Shown here: positions 1 to 10,584 of the stretch, one piece after another | Position numbering within the stretch: position 1 is the stretch's first letter | Layout of the letters: each line of letters begins with the position of its first letter | Source of the DNA: Paralvinella palmiformis | Lineage: Eukaryota; Annelida; Polychaeta; Terebellida; Alvinellidae | NCBI GenBank assembly: GCA_025642065.1 | Contig: JAODUP010000931.1 | Span: 1-64,000, forward strand | DNA length: 64,000 nt | Direction: 5' to 3' | The notes under the pieces: generated by a model | Databases searched by the model: none | Told to the model about the DNA's origin: nothing | The model's input: the letters and a program-made list of their open reading frames with translations, nothing else | Made by a program: the position numbers and the translations under genes

Positions 1-1440
1 ATATAATTTATGTTGACGCCAGTACATTACTGCCAATACGATTCATCTTGCTGACTTCCTTCCAAAAGCTGACATTATCATTTAGCAGAAACTTATTTGC
101 TAAAGCATCAAGTCGAGCTCGATCCTCATTGGATTTGCAAAAACGCAAACATTGTTTGATTCTAGCACGAGACTAATTCATGATGTCACATATGGGTCCA
201 AATCTAGGCTTAGAGTTAGCCTGCCAAAGTAAAAAGGCCTGACTGGCATCTAAGTGAGCTTTTTTAACATAGTTATTCCACCCAGTTTTGGGCTGAAAGT
301 TTCCTTTTGTTCCCACAGCAGGAAGAAAGAGACATAATGATACATAAATACATATTGTTTATAGATATATTGTAATCTGAATTATGACATGGTATATCAT
401 TGCAACTAAGCATATCATAATCAAGAGTAATATATCACAATAATTGAGAGGTTTTATTGTGATATCCATCAATTGAAGGAGAATTGATGGCGGACCAATT
501 AATATGTTGAATAACATTACATTCGTTATATTGCATAACATGAAAACACTCACAGTTTAAAAGAAACAATATTGGGAGACTATCAGAAGATACAAATTTT
601 TTCTATACTATCCCTATCCAGTGCTGGTTGTAAGGATATAATCCAGCTAGCTCACAGTATTATGTGCAGAACTAGTAAAAGTGTCCGAGTCGTTAGGAAG
701 GTAGCCACAACCAGCACATTGGTACTAAAGTCCCCAATAACGTACACATATGTTTAAAAATATCATTATCTCTAGACAAATACTGCCTGAAATGATATGC
801 ATATAGATATTAACAAATAGCAGTTTAATTTCGTCATCATTGTGTTTAATAGCAATCTCCATACACACAAGTCTTGTATCATCAAGATCTACAATATTAC
901 ATTTATCACCCAGAGATGTTCTCCATAATACACCTAGTCCACCATGTGGACGACCTGCTAGGAGATGTATACTGGAATCCATTGAAGAAATACCTGTAGC
1001 ATAAAATTCATCACTAATAGTGGTTAAAAATTGAGTATCATAATCCGTTAACTATGTTCCCACAAGAAAATAATATCGCTCGATGCACATTTGGGTTTCT
1101 GATACTGATGTCTTGATAACTTTACAGGTAAAAGAACTTATTTCAAGTGTGTTATGATTGAATCGTTTGCAGCTTTTCATGTTTGGTATGCACCCCGCAA
1201 GTATCTTGAATATGATATACTAGCTGCGATGGGTGTACATCTCGGCAGGAGGCGTGTAATAAACACTCCACTGCATACTCTATTTGTTGATGCAGCTTTG
1301 TTCATTTGAGCTTTGGGTACTACAGCCTTTAGACGACAATGGTCAACACCGTCAAAGACAACATTGATAGATTCTCTATGTTGGACATTTGTTGAGCTTC
1401 GACGAGAAATGTTGGCACTCACATTGCCTTTACGTCCATG
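1..1440 (-). mobile_element. Decayed non-LTR retrotransposon (LINE), ORF1 end, endonuclease and linker
   Basis: Read on the minus strand, three conserved pieces occur in LINE order. Around 1180-1420 is a possible ORF1 tail (VFITRLLPRCTP). At about 735-1085 is an apurinic-type endonuclease region with LLAGRPHGGLGVLWRTSL, then DDTRLVCMEI and LLFVNIYM. At about 3-290 is the linker before the reverse transcriptase, with SQAFLLWQANSKPRFGPICD and LLNDNVSFWKEVSKMNRIG. Stops and frameshifts break the frame throughout, so the copy is dead. The reverse transcriptase should lie beyond the left edge of the window. The order EN then FWK-type linker is usual for CR1/L2/Jockey-type elements; the exact clade cannot be told. 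Confidence 0.75.
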
Positions 1441-1529
1441 CTGAGGGTCTTTATGAGCAATTATGGATCCAATGAGATACTCCTTATTGCGTCCCCTCTG
1501 TGATTACAACACTTGACTATAAGTACAGC

Positions 1530-1530
1530 T

Positions 1531-1609
<79 letters not shown>
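1530..1609. repeat. (TA)n microsatellite, interrupted once
   Basis: About 80 bases of alternating T and A with one AATTA interruption near 1570. It lies at the upstream edge of the minus-strand LINE remnant. Confidence 0.95.
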
Positions 1610-1610
<1 letters not shown>

Positions 1611-1615
1611 CGTGC

Positions 1616-1860
1616 GTGTGTTTTGACGATAAGGCATGGCAAGAGGTCATGAATGGTGAATACAGTCTATTTAAATTCAGGGGCTTTGATAGCATGTTTA
1701 AGCATATTGGCTGTAATAGTGTGGTTGAATCCGATTCATATCTGTGTTGGAGATGTTTATATCAAGCGTCACCTCGCCATATGCCATATAGGAATGACAT
1801 GAGACTAAACTCAGTGTTCGGTATCAGGAGACCAAATTCAGAGAAGAGACTTCATGCCAA
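1616..1860 (+). other. Open stretch of unknown origin between two microsatellites
   Basis: About 80 codons stay open on the plus strand, with a Cys-x2-Cys ending CNSVVESDSYLCWRC. No family is recognised, no flanking exon or splice signal was found, and both neighbours are simple repeats. It could be transposon-derived or chance. Confidence 0.15.
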
Positions 1861-1869
1861 GATGCAATA

Positions 1870-2006
<137 letters not shown>

Positions 2007-2145
2007 ATGGTACAGAGTAAGAGGCAACAGGCACAGAGCATCAACATATCTAAACATCCTTCGAAACCTACCTCAATAAATCTAAATACAACTATACATA
2101 CATTAATCTAAAAATAAAATGTTCCATACCTCCACATATTGATAG

Positions 2146-2203
<58 letters not shown>

Positions 2204-2222
2204 GTGTGTGTGTGTGTGTGTC
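2146..2222. repeat. (GT)n microsatellite
   Basis: About 75 bases of GT with one AA break near 2202. The following 640 bases, to 2863, hold no supportable feature. Confidence 0.95.
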
Positions 2223-2859
2223 AGGGGTGAGATTAGGCTTCAACCCCCCACCCTGAAATTTAGCGATGGAAAATATGAGCTAACTTAGCCATATGTAGTC
2301 CGGGATGAAGATCCATGACATAGAGAGTTCGGCTTTACACAATTTAATGCAATTCTGAGATAATTTGAGGAGATAAAACAGGTCTTTGGCAAGAGAAATT
2401 TTCTTCAAATCAGCGGTCTTCCCATTTCCACCGTTGTCGTTATGGACCTATATTGTCCCGAGGGTTTCCATTTTAGGTGGAAGATTGAGATTTCTGTGTA
2501 GTGGAAGGCTCATTCTGCAACAAAATAATGATAATAAACATATCGAAATGCAGTATAGTTTAACATATACGACTCATATATAAAACTATACAATAAATCA
2601 ATAACACGCACATGTCACTTATTGTTTGTTCAGTTCAAGCACTTGTAGTACCACACATTCCTCAATATCGTTCATTCGGTTAACACGATTTTGAATTCAA
2701 CTGATTTGATGGATGTGTTGGTGAACGATTAAGTATGTTTTTTTGTTGTTGTCAAAAGCATGTGCGCATGGTTGGAGTTATCCAGCAAACTACACGAACT
2801 ATGAACAAAAAATAGAAATGTGTCCCACACCATCTCGAATTTGAATACCAAATTGTATT

Positions 2860-2964
<105 letters not shown>

Positions 2965-3419
2965 TCAGTACCGTCTTAAAGGATACAAAAGCTGGGCAGT
3001 TTAATTTTATTCCAGAAGAATACCCCTTGAGCAGAAATGAAATGTTTCAAGTGGAGCGTAGAAGAGGAAAGGATATACAGAGAAGAAAAAGAAAGTAACT
3101 AAACTTTCAAAATTAACATATTGTTAGCCACTAGTATTGCTCCTTCGAATATAATATCCACATCTACATCCACTCCTGCATAGAATCAGCCATTTCCATG
3201 CTAATCGTATCATTCATTACCTGTTCCTGGGAACATACTAAAATATGTAATAGTAAAGACGTTTACGACCCAAGACACAGATCTGAGCCTATGGAACATT
3301 AACAATACTAGAACAACAGATTGCTGGATTCGTAGTGAGACGTTATCACGTCAGAATAATAATATCAACCTTTCAAACTCGCGCAGAATGTAAAAAGGAG
3401 CTGGCGGAGATAATATATT

Positions 3420-4760
3420 CGAAGGTATTTGTCAGACAATGTGTTCAGGTGTGATGTGTGGAATGCCGAATGTGTAAAACGTGATTATTACCCAATTCAC
3501 CATTCCAGTATCGTTTGTACTGCTTTCTATCTCGCCTATTGTACAAGACATAACCCCCCCCCCCCCCGGCTACATCAGGATTCAGTGACTGGAAACACGG
3601 CAATGTTATTGTAGAACATGGAAACGGAGAAGAATATCGCAAGTACATATTTGACTCAGCAACTGGGATTAATGGGACAACATGTTATTTGTGCTATTCT
3701 TGAAGAAATAAGAGCAAAGTGTGGATTCCACTCCAAACATCTCACACACTGATCAACTGATATTTACCGTCCGGTATATTCTAGGATGTGAGCATGTGGA
3801 ACGTTTCAGCAAGTTCACCCTCAATTATCTACATAGAGACACCAGAAGACACTGTCGTGGAATTCCTTAATGAGACCAAAATTCCATTAAAAAAATGACG
3901 TTGTCAGTCGAATGGAAATGCCTCAAATATATCTGGACGCTTTACTGGAAACACGGATTCATCCACTGAATGACTGTGCCATCTGTGTCCCCCGTGCTGG
4001 ACACAGCCTGAACTTGGTGGCAGTAAAATCGGCGGAGTATTGACTACAGACTGCTTCCACAAATCAATGGAATGTTCTTGCATCATCTTTAGTAAAACCG
4101 TGTTGTGGTCGTGCGTCTCCTTGACACGAAGTGGTCTTCACATTTTAAGCTGTTTATGCTATGTATGGAAGTTTCGAGAAAATTAAACATGAATTGGATT
4201 CTGTATCAGCTGACACTAAACAGGAAGTGAACACAAGGCGAAGGGAAAATGGCGAAACTAGGAACGATCTTTCTCACAATTCTTTAGAATGACATTCTTG
4301 AAAGAACAAAAATCAGTGAGGTCCTGCAGTTAGAGGATGCGAATATACCTGTTGCCATATATCTTCTTGGGTATCTGAAAACGTATCTTCGGCAAATTAG
4401 AGACATATTTAATGAATATGGATTGAATGCCGAGAGTAGGCGTCCAGATTCAGATTATAGCGATGTGAAATGACGAATCAGAAGAAGAGGTACTTCTCAG
4501 CGTAAGGGAAAAGTTCAAGGCCGGAACATTCTTTCCTATTGTGGACTCCCTAATCTCTGAACTGACAAAACACGCAGAAGCTTATTCATTGATTGCAAAT
4601 CTGTTATCCTTCTTCAGTGAATTGTAAGCAATTGGCAACAAGTGTGAACATCTGGCTAATGTGTATCACAAAGACCTTTAATGTGGTGACCTTTTAAGTG
4701 AATGCGAGCATCTCGAACACTCTCTCTGCATAGTACGTAAATTAAATTTCGGACAAATTG
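3420..4760 (+). pseudogene. Decayed hAT-type transposase, ZMYM1-like
   Basis: Pieces of a ZMYM1/hAT-like transposase appear in order across several frames. VVEFLNETKIPL sits near 3855-3890. A stretch ending CVPRAGHSLNLVAVKSAEY sits near 3985-4040 and corresponds to the family's C-x2-H-x-L-N-L-V core. REKFKAGTFFPIVDSLISEL sits near 4507-4565, followed by HAEAYSLIANLLSFFSEL and later CEHLANVYHKDL. There is no continuous frame: stops and indels separate every block. The N-terminal zinc-finger part was not found. An hAT superfamily origin is well supported by the block order; the narrower ZMYM1 label rests on recall of the family. Confidence 0.7.
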
Positions 4761-5560
4761 AAATCTGTTTTACCCAATTTTGAAATTTCATTCGTCTGCA
4801 TGGCGGTGGCCAACCGAGCAGGAAAACGTTAATTTTGAAGACTGAAACCTATTAAAAAATATATCACTTTCGCAGCACAATGAGGCAACAGGGTTTGAAC
4901 CGGCTTAAACTCATGTGTATGGAAAATGACATCCTGATAATAATTGACTTCATGCAAAATATACAGCAATTCTCTAGAAGAAATTTCGCAATTTAGACTT
5001 GATTAATAACAAATAATTCATAACAATTTCATACTCTGCCCTCTCCGGCTGTATGGTTTACCAACTGAGTATCATTTATATGTTGAAATTTGTGTTTTTC
5101 AAGGCACATGGGATATTGTTCAAACTTTTCTGTTGATTAACATTTGCTGTACAGCATGTTTTGTACCAATGCATATATTTTTTAACTATATCAATCATTT
5201 ACATTTTATTTCTGTGAGTGGTTGTGTACTACACAATGTGTAAGCGCCAGTGTACTACTTTGCCCGGTGGTATATAATGATGTTAAGACGGCCGTGTATA
5301 TGGCTAACCACACACACGCACACCTACACATGGGATATCATATCTTAAAAAGGACAACCAGATTCTAGTTTTTCTTTCATCAGTAAATAGCTCGCAGAAC
5401 ATGAGAATGGTGCTAGGTCCACCGTTAAAAATGTGTTGATATCTTTGAACATGGCTATGGCTGAAAAAGGACGTCTTCATGACAACTAAAGGGATTGCTG
5501 TTTTTTAAACATCTTAGCGTCCATGACAACGCTTTATATATGAAAATATTATTATTATCT
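4761..5560. other. Intergenic, nothing recognised
   Basis: AT-rich sequence without a coherent frame, repeat array or splice-bounded exon that I can support. Confidence 0.5.
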
Positions 5561-5569
5561 CTAAAAGAT

Positions 5570-5830
5570 ACTAAACCAATTCCATCAGAGGTGCCAGGAG
5601 TTAAGCTTCCTTACTCTTGTTGAATTAATTTAATTTCTTGATTGATACGAGTTCAGTTGCTTAGCCTCGACACTTGTTACAAATAGAACATATGGTCAAA
5701 GGTCATCCGTCACGGGAAACACATCACACAAACACAGGTATGAGCTGGATTCGAATCCACAAACTGGAAGTTTGCCCTACAGCGCTCCAACATTGGAAGA
5801 CAGGTTTTTGTTAGACGAGTTTCATGTTTT
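5570..5830 (-). mobile_element. tRNA-derived SINE, minus strand
   Basis: On the minus strand there is a polymerase III B box, GGATTCGAATCC, near 5745, preceded at tRNA spacing by an A-box-like GAGCGCTGTAGGGC. The following sequence contains CCTGTGTTTGT, shared with the SINE at 22889. No target-site duplication was identified. A diverged piece of the same type appears near 27370-27500. Confidence 0.55.
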
Positions 5831-6150
5831 CCCATACTGTAAATTCAGGGAACTGCGCCAAAACAGGTGAATGTTGACATTGTAAGTTTGAAGAAGTTAT
5901 ATATGGAAGAGTATGTCAGCACAATTTAACAATATGCAGAAAATATTTAAGTGATATCTAAAGGATTACTAAATGTCAATACACACATAAGTTTATGTGA
6001 AGCAGACTTCTAAGTTCTATCCAGTAATATTATTACGATAAATTCACAGGTAAAAAAGGAATTACCTATGTTTTCTCCGTACTTCATGAACATTTAAAAA
6101 TCTGCAAATTCCAAGCTGGGAAAGATTCACATTTCCCCCGTCAGGTTTAC

Positions 6151-6153
<3 letters not shown>

Positions 6154-6186
<33 letters not shown>
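6154..6186. repeat. (TA)n microsatellite
   Basis: About 33 bases of TA. The sequence GTCAGGTTTAC occurs on both sides of it, at about 6140 and 6190, immediately before the hAT-type element. Confidence 0.9.
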
Positions 6187-6188
<2 letters not shown>

Positions 6189-6194
6189 TGTCAG

Positions 6195-6418
6195 GTTTAC
6201 AGCAGACATGGGTTCAATTCAATTCCAGAATTGATGGTCAATTCCAAAATTGATTATTTTAAACAAAATGGAATTCGAATTGATAAATTTTTAATTGGAA
6301 TTGAAGTTTCCTACAAAAGATTAAATCCACAAATTAACTGATCAATTTGATGTGGAATTGACCAAATAGAATTGGGTTGAATTGACAAAATAGAACTGAC
6401 CCCATGTCTGGTTTACAG
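6195..6418. mobile_element. Short non-autonomous hAT-type element with 8-bp target-site duplication
   Basis: The element runs 6203-6410 (208 bp). Its left end reads CAGACATGGGTTCAATTC and the reverse complement of its right end reads CAGACATGGGGTCAGTTC, 16 of 18 identical. The 8 bases GTTTACAG flank it exactly on both sides, at 6195-6202 and 6411-6418. Eight-base duplications and CAG-type ends are typical of the hAT superfamily. There is no coding capacity; the interior is rich in AATTGA and TCAATT words in both directions. It must have been moved by a transposase encoded elsewhere; a relation to the decayed hAT gene at 3.4-4.8 kb is possible but not shown. Confidence 0.88.
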
Positions 6419-8304
6419 TGATATATTTAAAGGCACCCCAAAAACATCAATCAGATTACTGTAAGTTCTTTTAAATGTTTATAAATAACTTTTAAGAACA
6501 TGATAGAACATTTATTTATAAACGTCAGTTATATAAATACACACATAGCACCGTATTATATTATGTCCTACAATTAACATTGGACTTGTTTTTTCCAAGA
6601 CACCAATAAATAAAACAGAATTAATTCACTAAGACTGCGAGGATTTTATTTATAATTTTATAAAATATTAATATTACATGGCCCGCATATAAAAATATAC
6701 TGCTGTTGTTATTTGATTTTGTTACTGTAGACATATCATTACAATTTTAATAGAAATGGCGGTTGCTCAAATGTGTCGTGTAACAATAGCAGAAAGTCAC
6801 AAGATTGTGTTTATCTGACAAATAGTTTATGCAGTGAAGCAACTAAAATGTATTCTACACAATGATTCCATAAGAGATAAATTAACGTCAACAAGCCAAT
6901 TGTGAAATCAAACAAACACATATATACCAACTAACGAATGCTCTAATGTAAATGATCCATTTCATAAAAATACCTAATAATTAGTGCCAAACTAATATTA
7001 AAAACAAAACAGAGTGCTGACAAACACAACACACACAACCACATACTGGAGGAAGATGACTTCAGGAGCTTTTCATTTTGCTTTACTAATGAGAAGAGTG
7101 ATTAAGATGCTGTTCCATTAGATTGCTTTTTAAAAATATTGATCTTTGACATCCCACAAAAAAAGCACTATTTGTTGTTGATCACTGGGGAATGAACATA
7201 ATGATAATAAGCATTACAATGTATGTTAATTGAATTAATGGAATATGGTTAATAAGCACATTCCTAACTAATCAAATTGATTTTACACATCATCGTTCAT
7301 CATGTACCACAATACTCAAGCAGTTGAATAATAAATTAACATAACAGGCCAGAACTTTAAGGCTACCACTAGAGTGAAATGCTTTGTTGAAAGAGCATGG
7401 TGAAAGTCAGGCTAGAGTCTCTTGTGCTTCTGTTCATATTGTAAGCTAAATGCGTCGGGCAACCTGTAAAGGCAATAAGATGAAGTGAGTGATGGAACAT
7501 CCTATTGATAATTGAACCAAGGTGTTATAGGTCTGTGGCTAAATTGTGCTACCATGGAGACAATTTGTGGATGAACTGGAGGAGAGAAAAATACATGATT
7601 ATATGAATATTGTCCCCTTTAATGACAACTGAATATGTTTAAATAAAATTGTCCTATTTACAAAGTAGGCTATAGCTGTGGTTAGACCCCCAAGAAAATT
7701 TAATTTTTTTCTAGTCTGTTTTCCTGCTCAATAATTATTCAATATACATCATCACTCAATGAAATACACATTGTGTATTATGGTTGCCAGTGAAGAGGAT
7801 ACAAATATTATTTCTGACCTGCACAGTTAATCAGTGATATTCCTTCAAAACTGTCCAAACTTTGCTGCTAACTTTATTCCATTCTGCTGGTAACTCAGTA
7901 CCCCAATATTTTCTAATGCGTAGATATGGCTTAACATTCAGCCGTGGTGCACATAAACATAGGATTTAAAACAATTGTAGCCTATTGTGCTTATTATATG
8001 ATTATATTTAAAGCAGGTATCAGACACAGTGCATCCAATTTCAGATCTGAAGAGAAATATTTGATATTCCTTGATGTTTATTATAAGGAAATGAATTTAA
8101 GCCATATGATATAGGGCCATTACTCAGTGAAGCTCAGATGAATTGTTGGGGGGATGTGGGGGGGGGAAGGGCGGAGTAAACTTAAAAATAATTACACATA
8201 TCTTATAAACCTAACAACCACATAATTAAAAACAACAACAAACTCAGTTTGTTTATAATAACCACATAACAAATGCCAATTGTGCTAAAACTGTTACCAC
8301 ATAA
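6419..8304. other. Intergenic and likely 3' flank of the HEPN gene
   Basis: Mostly AT-rich non-coding sequence. Minus-strand AATAAA words at 8077-8082 and 7873-7878 are candidate polyadenylation signals for the HEPN gene, 0.2-0.4 kb past its stop. A poly-G run is at 8153-8166. Near 7417-7467 a good minus-strand acceptor-like tract precedes a 16-codon open stretch ending in TAG, but no partner exon was found. Confidence 0.35.
7840..7975 (-). mobile_element. Possible LINE C-terminal remnant
   Basis: On the minus strand about 40 codons stay open, containing KYWGTELPAEWNKVSSKVW and ending at TGA. Its layout resembles the LWNKLPANIR-type tail of the LINE at 61.3 kb. It could instead be an orphan host exon; no matching splice partner was found. 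Confidence 0.3.
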
Positions 8305-9508
8305 TTATTTTAAATAGTTCCGATAGACATGGTTAATAATGTCACTGGTGATATGCCATGCATTGTTTGCCTCCTGATGTCTGTAGATGTCGTGCGGAAC
8401 TTTAGGATAATGAACAGTATTAGGATAAGACATGTGAGATGTGATGCCAACTACGTGTTGTAATGTTCCAACTAGCTCTGAGAGGGCGGCATCATTTAGT
8501 GGCTTGCTCAGTGCACATAGTTCGCCGACCGGAGATGACATATTTCTTGAGCTCTGACGAGATATCAATGCTGCCTTGACAGCCTTCTCCGCAGCCTGAA
8601 ATGCAAAATTATACTACGTGTTATATCTGTGAATGAAATATGTACAAAGACCAATCGTTGCATTTCAGTCATATAGATCTGTGCTCTATCAATCAATGAA
8701 AACTCCCTTTAATAATTTATATAATTATAATAAAACTTAAGACACACAATCACAAGCATGGAAACCAAATCGAGGTCATTACACAAAGTATGTTACAGCA
8801 ATTGTAAGTGGCGAATATGCTGAAGTATCTGTGGTGAATAGTCTCAGGCATTAGTGATGAATGGCCCAGAGAACTTTGTGTTTGGTGGTGAAAAGGCTTG
8901 ATGGAGTGGCGAAAAATTCCCAGAGCCATGTCAATAGGTATGAAACAACAAGTACCTGCACTGGCTGCAGTATGTCTTTTAAATCAATTATTAATATTGA
9001 TAAAATACTGATCGAGTATGCATGATGATAATAAGAAAAAAATAACCAATTTACTCCAATAACGTACTTGATGACATTTAAAGCAACCCCACTCGTATGC
9101 CGGTGTTTCCGAAATGATGTCGTTACGCGCCGATTGGTGATCTAACTCCGCTTGTATAAACCATCTCCTCGCCTCCTCCGTTACCTTACCGCTGCTGATT
9201 GCTCTGGAAGACCACCTCCGGCACAGGTAACACACACAGTAACAGACACCTTTGATCGTGAGCAGGAGAGCGAAGGCGTAGACAAAGGCGGCCAACAGCG
9301 GAGGATAGTTTTTTCGGAGTTCGTCCCAATGTCGCCCAATGGGCCATTTTTGTATAAAGTCGAAACTGAAACCGCGAACAGGATTATTATCGCTGTGCCA
9401 GGTATTGACGAGGATTTCCCGCATCGACGAAAAATGGCCCAAGATTCGTTCCGACGTCCATGTATAGGCGTCTTCCAGCGCCGCAAATATATCGTTTAAC
9501 GATAGCAT
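8305..9508 (-). CDS. Membrane-anchored HEPN-domain protein (sacsin-like HEPN), two exons
   Basis: Join of 9508-9068 and 8595-8305 on the minus strand, 243 codons plus TAA. The intron (9067-8596, 472 bp) has a GTACGT donor and a TTTCAG acceptor and falls between codons. The start chosen is ATG at 9508, the first ATG after an in-frame TGA near 9587, with A at position -3. Residues 1-65 are soluble and weakly helical. About 69-95 form a hydrophobic, cysteine-rich membrane segment (LLAAFVYAFALLL), followed by basic CRRW. Residues 110-240 form a HEPN domain: EEARRWFIQAELDHQSARND, then EWGCFKCHQ, AAEKAVKAAL, and a last helix beginning EANNAWHITSDIINHVYR. The HEPN fold at the C-terminus of sacsin has the same WL-Q-A, SARNDL and EW-CFKC pattern and binds nucleotides. 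No clear R-x4-6-H ribonuclease motif is visible, so a binding or scaffolding role is more likely than RNA cleavage. It is divergent from MFSD5. The function is unknown; an extra upstream exon is not excluded. Confidence 0.8.
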
Positions 9509-10409
9509 ATTGTGCAGGCTGTATGAGGATCCCACGCTTATCTCAGGCCATTTCTGGAGAAACTTTAGTTTTGTTTTTAACAAAAGTCAGATGTCAAAAC
9601 GGACAACACCATCGGTTAAACTTAATGAGTATCAGCCGAAATGTTTCAAAGTGTTTTTGTTCTGAAGCACACCATGAATTTTATTTATTACACATATATA
9701 TCATTTACGCATATATGAATTAAACACGGCCTAAAATCGGTAATAATCACAGCTAAACAATATTAGCATAAAATTAAAGCGGAACATTTATTCCTCTACG
9801 CTGATATCGTTTTATATATAGGTCAATGGCTGATATCCTCGCAATCGCTAGATGTCGCGCACATAGAAAATACGTGGCAGAAAACACGGATTGGGTTATT
9901 GAAGAAATCGGGCATAACTTAAATAACATCTTAATATTTGGATGTAATACGGATTTCAATTGATAACTCAAGTGGCAGATTTTAAAATAGTTTTATAACT
10001 TTGAAAATAAATTTGTTTAACTTCCAGATACTATGAATGCTAGAATATTATTTCATGACACTGCTGATGATATTATACAGTTCAACCATGTAAATGCTAT
10101 CACAACAAATATTCATCTATAATATAAAGTACGGCTTATTTTGGTTTGTTTATCAAATATATTTGGCATACAAATTCCACGTTTCACGTTTTTACTCTTT
10201 CTAGGAACGAGGTATTATTCTTAGATAGCATTTCACGTTTTCAATAACCACACGACCAGCTTTAAACAAAACACTCTAGCCAAATGTTTCATTTTCTATT
10301 CGGCTGGCAGTGTATGTGGTCGGTTGTCTGCTGATGTGAATGGACAGGTTGGCAGAATCAAATCTAGACCCACAATTTTACTATTGCACGCATCCAGCCC
10401 GCCGACAAC
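9509..10409. promoter_or_regulatory. Divergent intergenic region between the HEPN gene and MFSD5
   Basis: About 0.9 kb separates two start codons that point away from each other, so both promoters and both 5' untranslated regions must lie here unless upstream non-coding exons exist. No convincing TATA box was found at a usual position for either gene. No conserved element can be named from one sequence. Confidence 0.5.
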
Positions 10410-10584
10410 ATGTTAGACTTTTTGCACTTGGCCGAAATGGACAGTTTTGTGATAGGTTTCTGGATAGTCAGTGCCCTGTGCGCGGTGTTATATCTGTATA
10501 CGAGGACTAAAGTGACCACGCCCCCAGATGCGAACTTCCGAAGTTTTCAACGGACGTACCTCCTTGTATATCTGTTTGCAATGG
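10410..10584 (+). CDS. MFSD5: MFSD5 exon 1 (residues 1-58)
   Basis: Carries the start and a first hydrophobic helix around residues 13-31, then the FRSFQRTYLLVYLFAM stretch. The donor is a weak GTCTGT. It ends with one base of a split alanine codon, which gives AGDWLQ with exon 2, matching AADWLQ in the human protein. Confidence 0.92.

Noticed and set aside
7417..7467. Terminal exon with a good acceptor, minus strand
   Set aside because: Only 16 codons, no matching donor exon found, and no family recognised.
9152..9499. Plus-strand 115-codon frame
   Set aside because: It is the shadow of HEPN exon 1, which has domain and splice support on the minus strand.
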